Below, piece by piece: positions 63,136-64,000 of a stretch of 64,000 nt of DNA. The notes under the pieces are model-generated. The model was not told the DNA's origin, did no database searches, and saw only the letters and a program-made list of their open reading frames with translations. The DNA is taken from the NCBI GenBank assembly GCA_963770915.1, contig CAVYRG010000001.1, forward strand, positions 3,162,001 to 3,226,000, given 5' to 3'. How positions within the stretch are numbered: the first letter of the stretch is position 1; every line of letters begins with the position of its first letter. Source of the stretch: PALSA-270 sp963770915. GTDB lineage: Bacteria > Acidobacteriota > Terriglobia > Terriglobales > Acidobacteriaceae. Position numbers and translations under genes: made by a program.

Positions 63136-64000
63136 ATGCTTCGAATGAGACGCGTTTTCGTGGCTGTCGCGGTTCTGGGACTGCTGCTTTCATCGCATTC
63201 TATTGCTTTCGCCCAAAATGCTCCCGCGGCAGCAGCCAAGCCGCTGCCTTTCGTCGGCACGATTTTCGCGGACAACATGGTCTTGCAGCGCGGCAAGGCG
63301 AATACCATCTGGGGTTGGTCAGACCCAGGCGACAAAATCGAGGTCGAGATTGCCGGCAAGAAAGCCTCGGGCGTGGCGGGAGACGACCATCGCTGGCAAG
63401 TGAAGCTTCAGCCGCCGCCCACCGGCGGCCCTTACACGATGACCATCAAAGGCCATCAGACAGTGGAGCTTCACAACGTGCTGGTCGGCGATGTCTGGCT
63501 GTGCGGAGGCCAGTCCAACATGGAGGTGAGCCTCCGCGTGCTGCGCAATGCCGATGATGAAATCAAAGCCGCCAATTATCCGCAGATTCGCTTCTTCACC
63601 GTGAGGGGCGGCGCCGCCTACCACCATAGAGACGTGGTGGAGGGCTCCTGGCAAGTCGTCTCCCCTGAAACGGCAGCCAGACTTTCGGCCGTCGCCTACT
63701 ACTTCGCCCGCAAGGTGCAGCAGGAGATCCATGTACCGATCGGCCTGGTGGTCGATGCCGTCGGCGGAACTCCCGCCGAGGCCTGGACCAGCGCCGATGC
63801 GCTGCGCCCGCTCCACGATTTCGACATTCCCCTGGCAGAACTCGACAAGCTGGCCGCCGAAGGCGCGCCGGAATACGGCAACTACGTGATGCACTGGTAT
63901 GACGAGTACGACATCGGCCTCAAAGGAAACTGGTTTGCGCCGGACTTCGACGATTCAGACTGGCAGACGGTCGATGTCCCCGGCGGATTCGCCGAATTGG
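63136..64000 (+). CDS. Sialate O-acetylesterase-like, runs off the right edge
   Basis: First 288 codons of a larger gene. Signal peptide at residues 4-26 (MRRVFVAVAVLGLLLSSHSI, then AFAQ). SGNH-like esterase: CGGQSNME holds the nucleophile serine; the N-terminal domain (PFVGTIFADNMVLQRGKANT) is typical of 9-O-acetylesterases and acetylxylan-esterase-like proteins. Later residues include the beta-galactosidase-like insertion region (WFAPDFDDSDWQTVDVPGGF). AAAAGGGGAA precedes ATG 63136. The catalytic His/Asp lie beyond the window. Confidence 0.9.
   Translation, partial: MLRMRRVFVAVAVLGLLLSSHSIAFAQNAPAAAAKPLPFVGTIFADNMVLQRGKANTIWGWSDPGDKIEVEIAGKKASGVAGDDHRWQVKLQPPPTGGPYTMTIKGHQTVELHNVLVGDVWLCGGQSNMEVSLRVLRNADDEIKAANYPQIRFFTVRGGAAYHHRDVVEGSWQVVSPETAARLSAVAYYFARKVQQEIHVPIGLVVDAVGGTPAEAWTSADALRPLHDFDIPLAELDKLAAEGAPEYGNYVMHWYDEYDIGLKGNWFAPDFDDSDWQTVDVPGGFAEL

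Overview
The window looks like a chromosomal segment of a Gram-negative Acidobacteriota (Terriglobia / Koribacter-like) bacterium. Evidence: a VWFA-domain protein of the type typical of acidobacteria, outer-membrane and lipid A genes (lpxL-, lpxD- and msbA-like genes, lnt), a meso-DAP type MurE (DNPR motif), a complete mraZ-led division and cell wall (dcw) cluster, high G+C, and several families of short palindromic intergenic repeats. This placement is inference from gene content; no database was searched.

Layout. 1-2338 (minus): a nitrite/sulfite reductase gene that runs off the left edge, preceded by a promoter, an apparently leaderless polycysteine leader peptide and a terminator hairpin, i.e. 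a likely cysteine attenuator. 2473-5224: pyrE, mtnA, a dienelactone-hydrolase-like protein and a small membrane protein. 5313-13874: rapZ, an msbA-like ABC exporter, yicC, gmk, rpoZ, coaBC, a family-4 uracil-DNA glycosylase, an aldehyde dehydrogenase and a CPXCG-type mini-protein. 14009-14703: a VapBC-type toxin-antitoxin pair with a palindromic operator candidate, closed by a strong hairpin.

14912-33683: the dcw cluster, in the order mraZ, rsmH, a 53-aa unknown gene, ftsL, ftsI (with PASTA), murE, murF, mraY, murD, ftsW, murG, murC, a 118-aa unknown gene, ftsQ, ftsA, ftsZ. It is driven at least in part by a promoter that overlaps 10-bp-spaced GTGGT repeats, a probable MraZ box. murB and ddl are absent from it. 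33796-41289: purU, a Clp-N protein without an ATPase, a zinc-ribbon mini-protein, a methyltransferase, several unknown membrane or secreted proteins, a MIP18/SufT-like Fe-S assembly factor and an orphan NarL-type regulator. A duplication scar at 37160-37307 carries the 3' ends of two neighbouring genes. 41407-46351: secreted M13 peptidase, VWFA protein, SYLF-domain protein. 46475-52698: outer-membrane biogenesis (lpxL-like, lpxD, lnt) and prfB with its programmed +1 frameshift. 52765-64000: YggS, an OPT transporter, ComF, an HNH nuclease, a lipoprotein-sorting-like protein, an isoprenylcysteine-methyltransferase-like membrane protein, an M20 peptidase, a beta-propeller-like exported protein and the start of a sialate O-acetylesterase that runs off the right edge.

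Quality note. Seven genes need reading-frame changes to give a coherent protein: the reductase, rapZ, msbA, yicC, ftsQ, lnt and the OPT transporter. About 17 indels are needed, 13 of them in the first 9 kb. Several of these genes are essential or near-essential in related bacteria, so sequencing or assembly error is more likely than gene decay. The prfB frameshift, by contrast, carries all the marks of the genuine programmed site.
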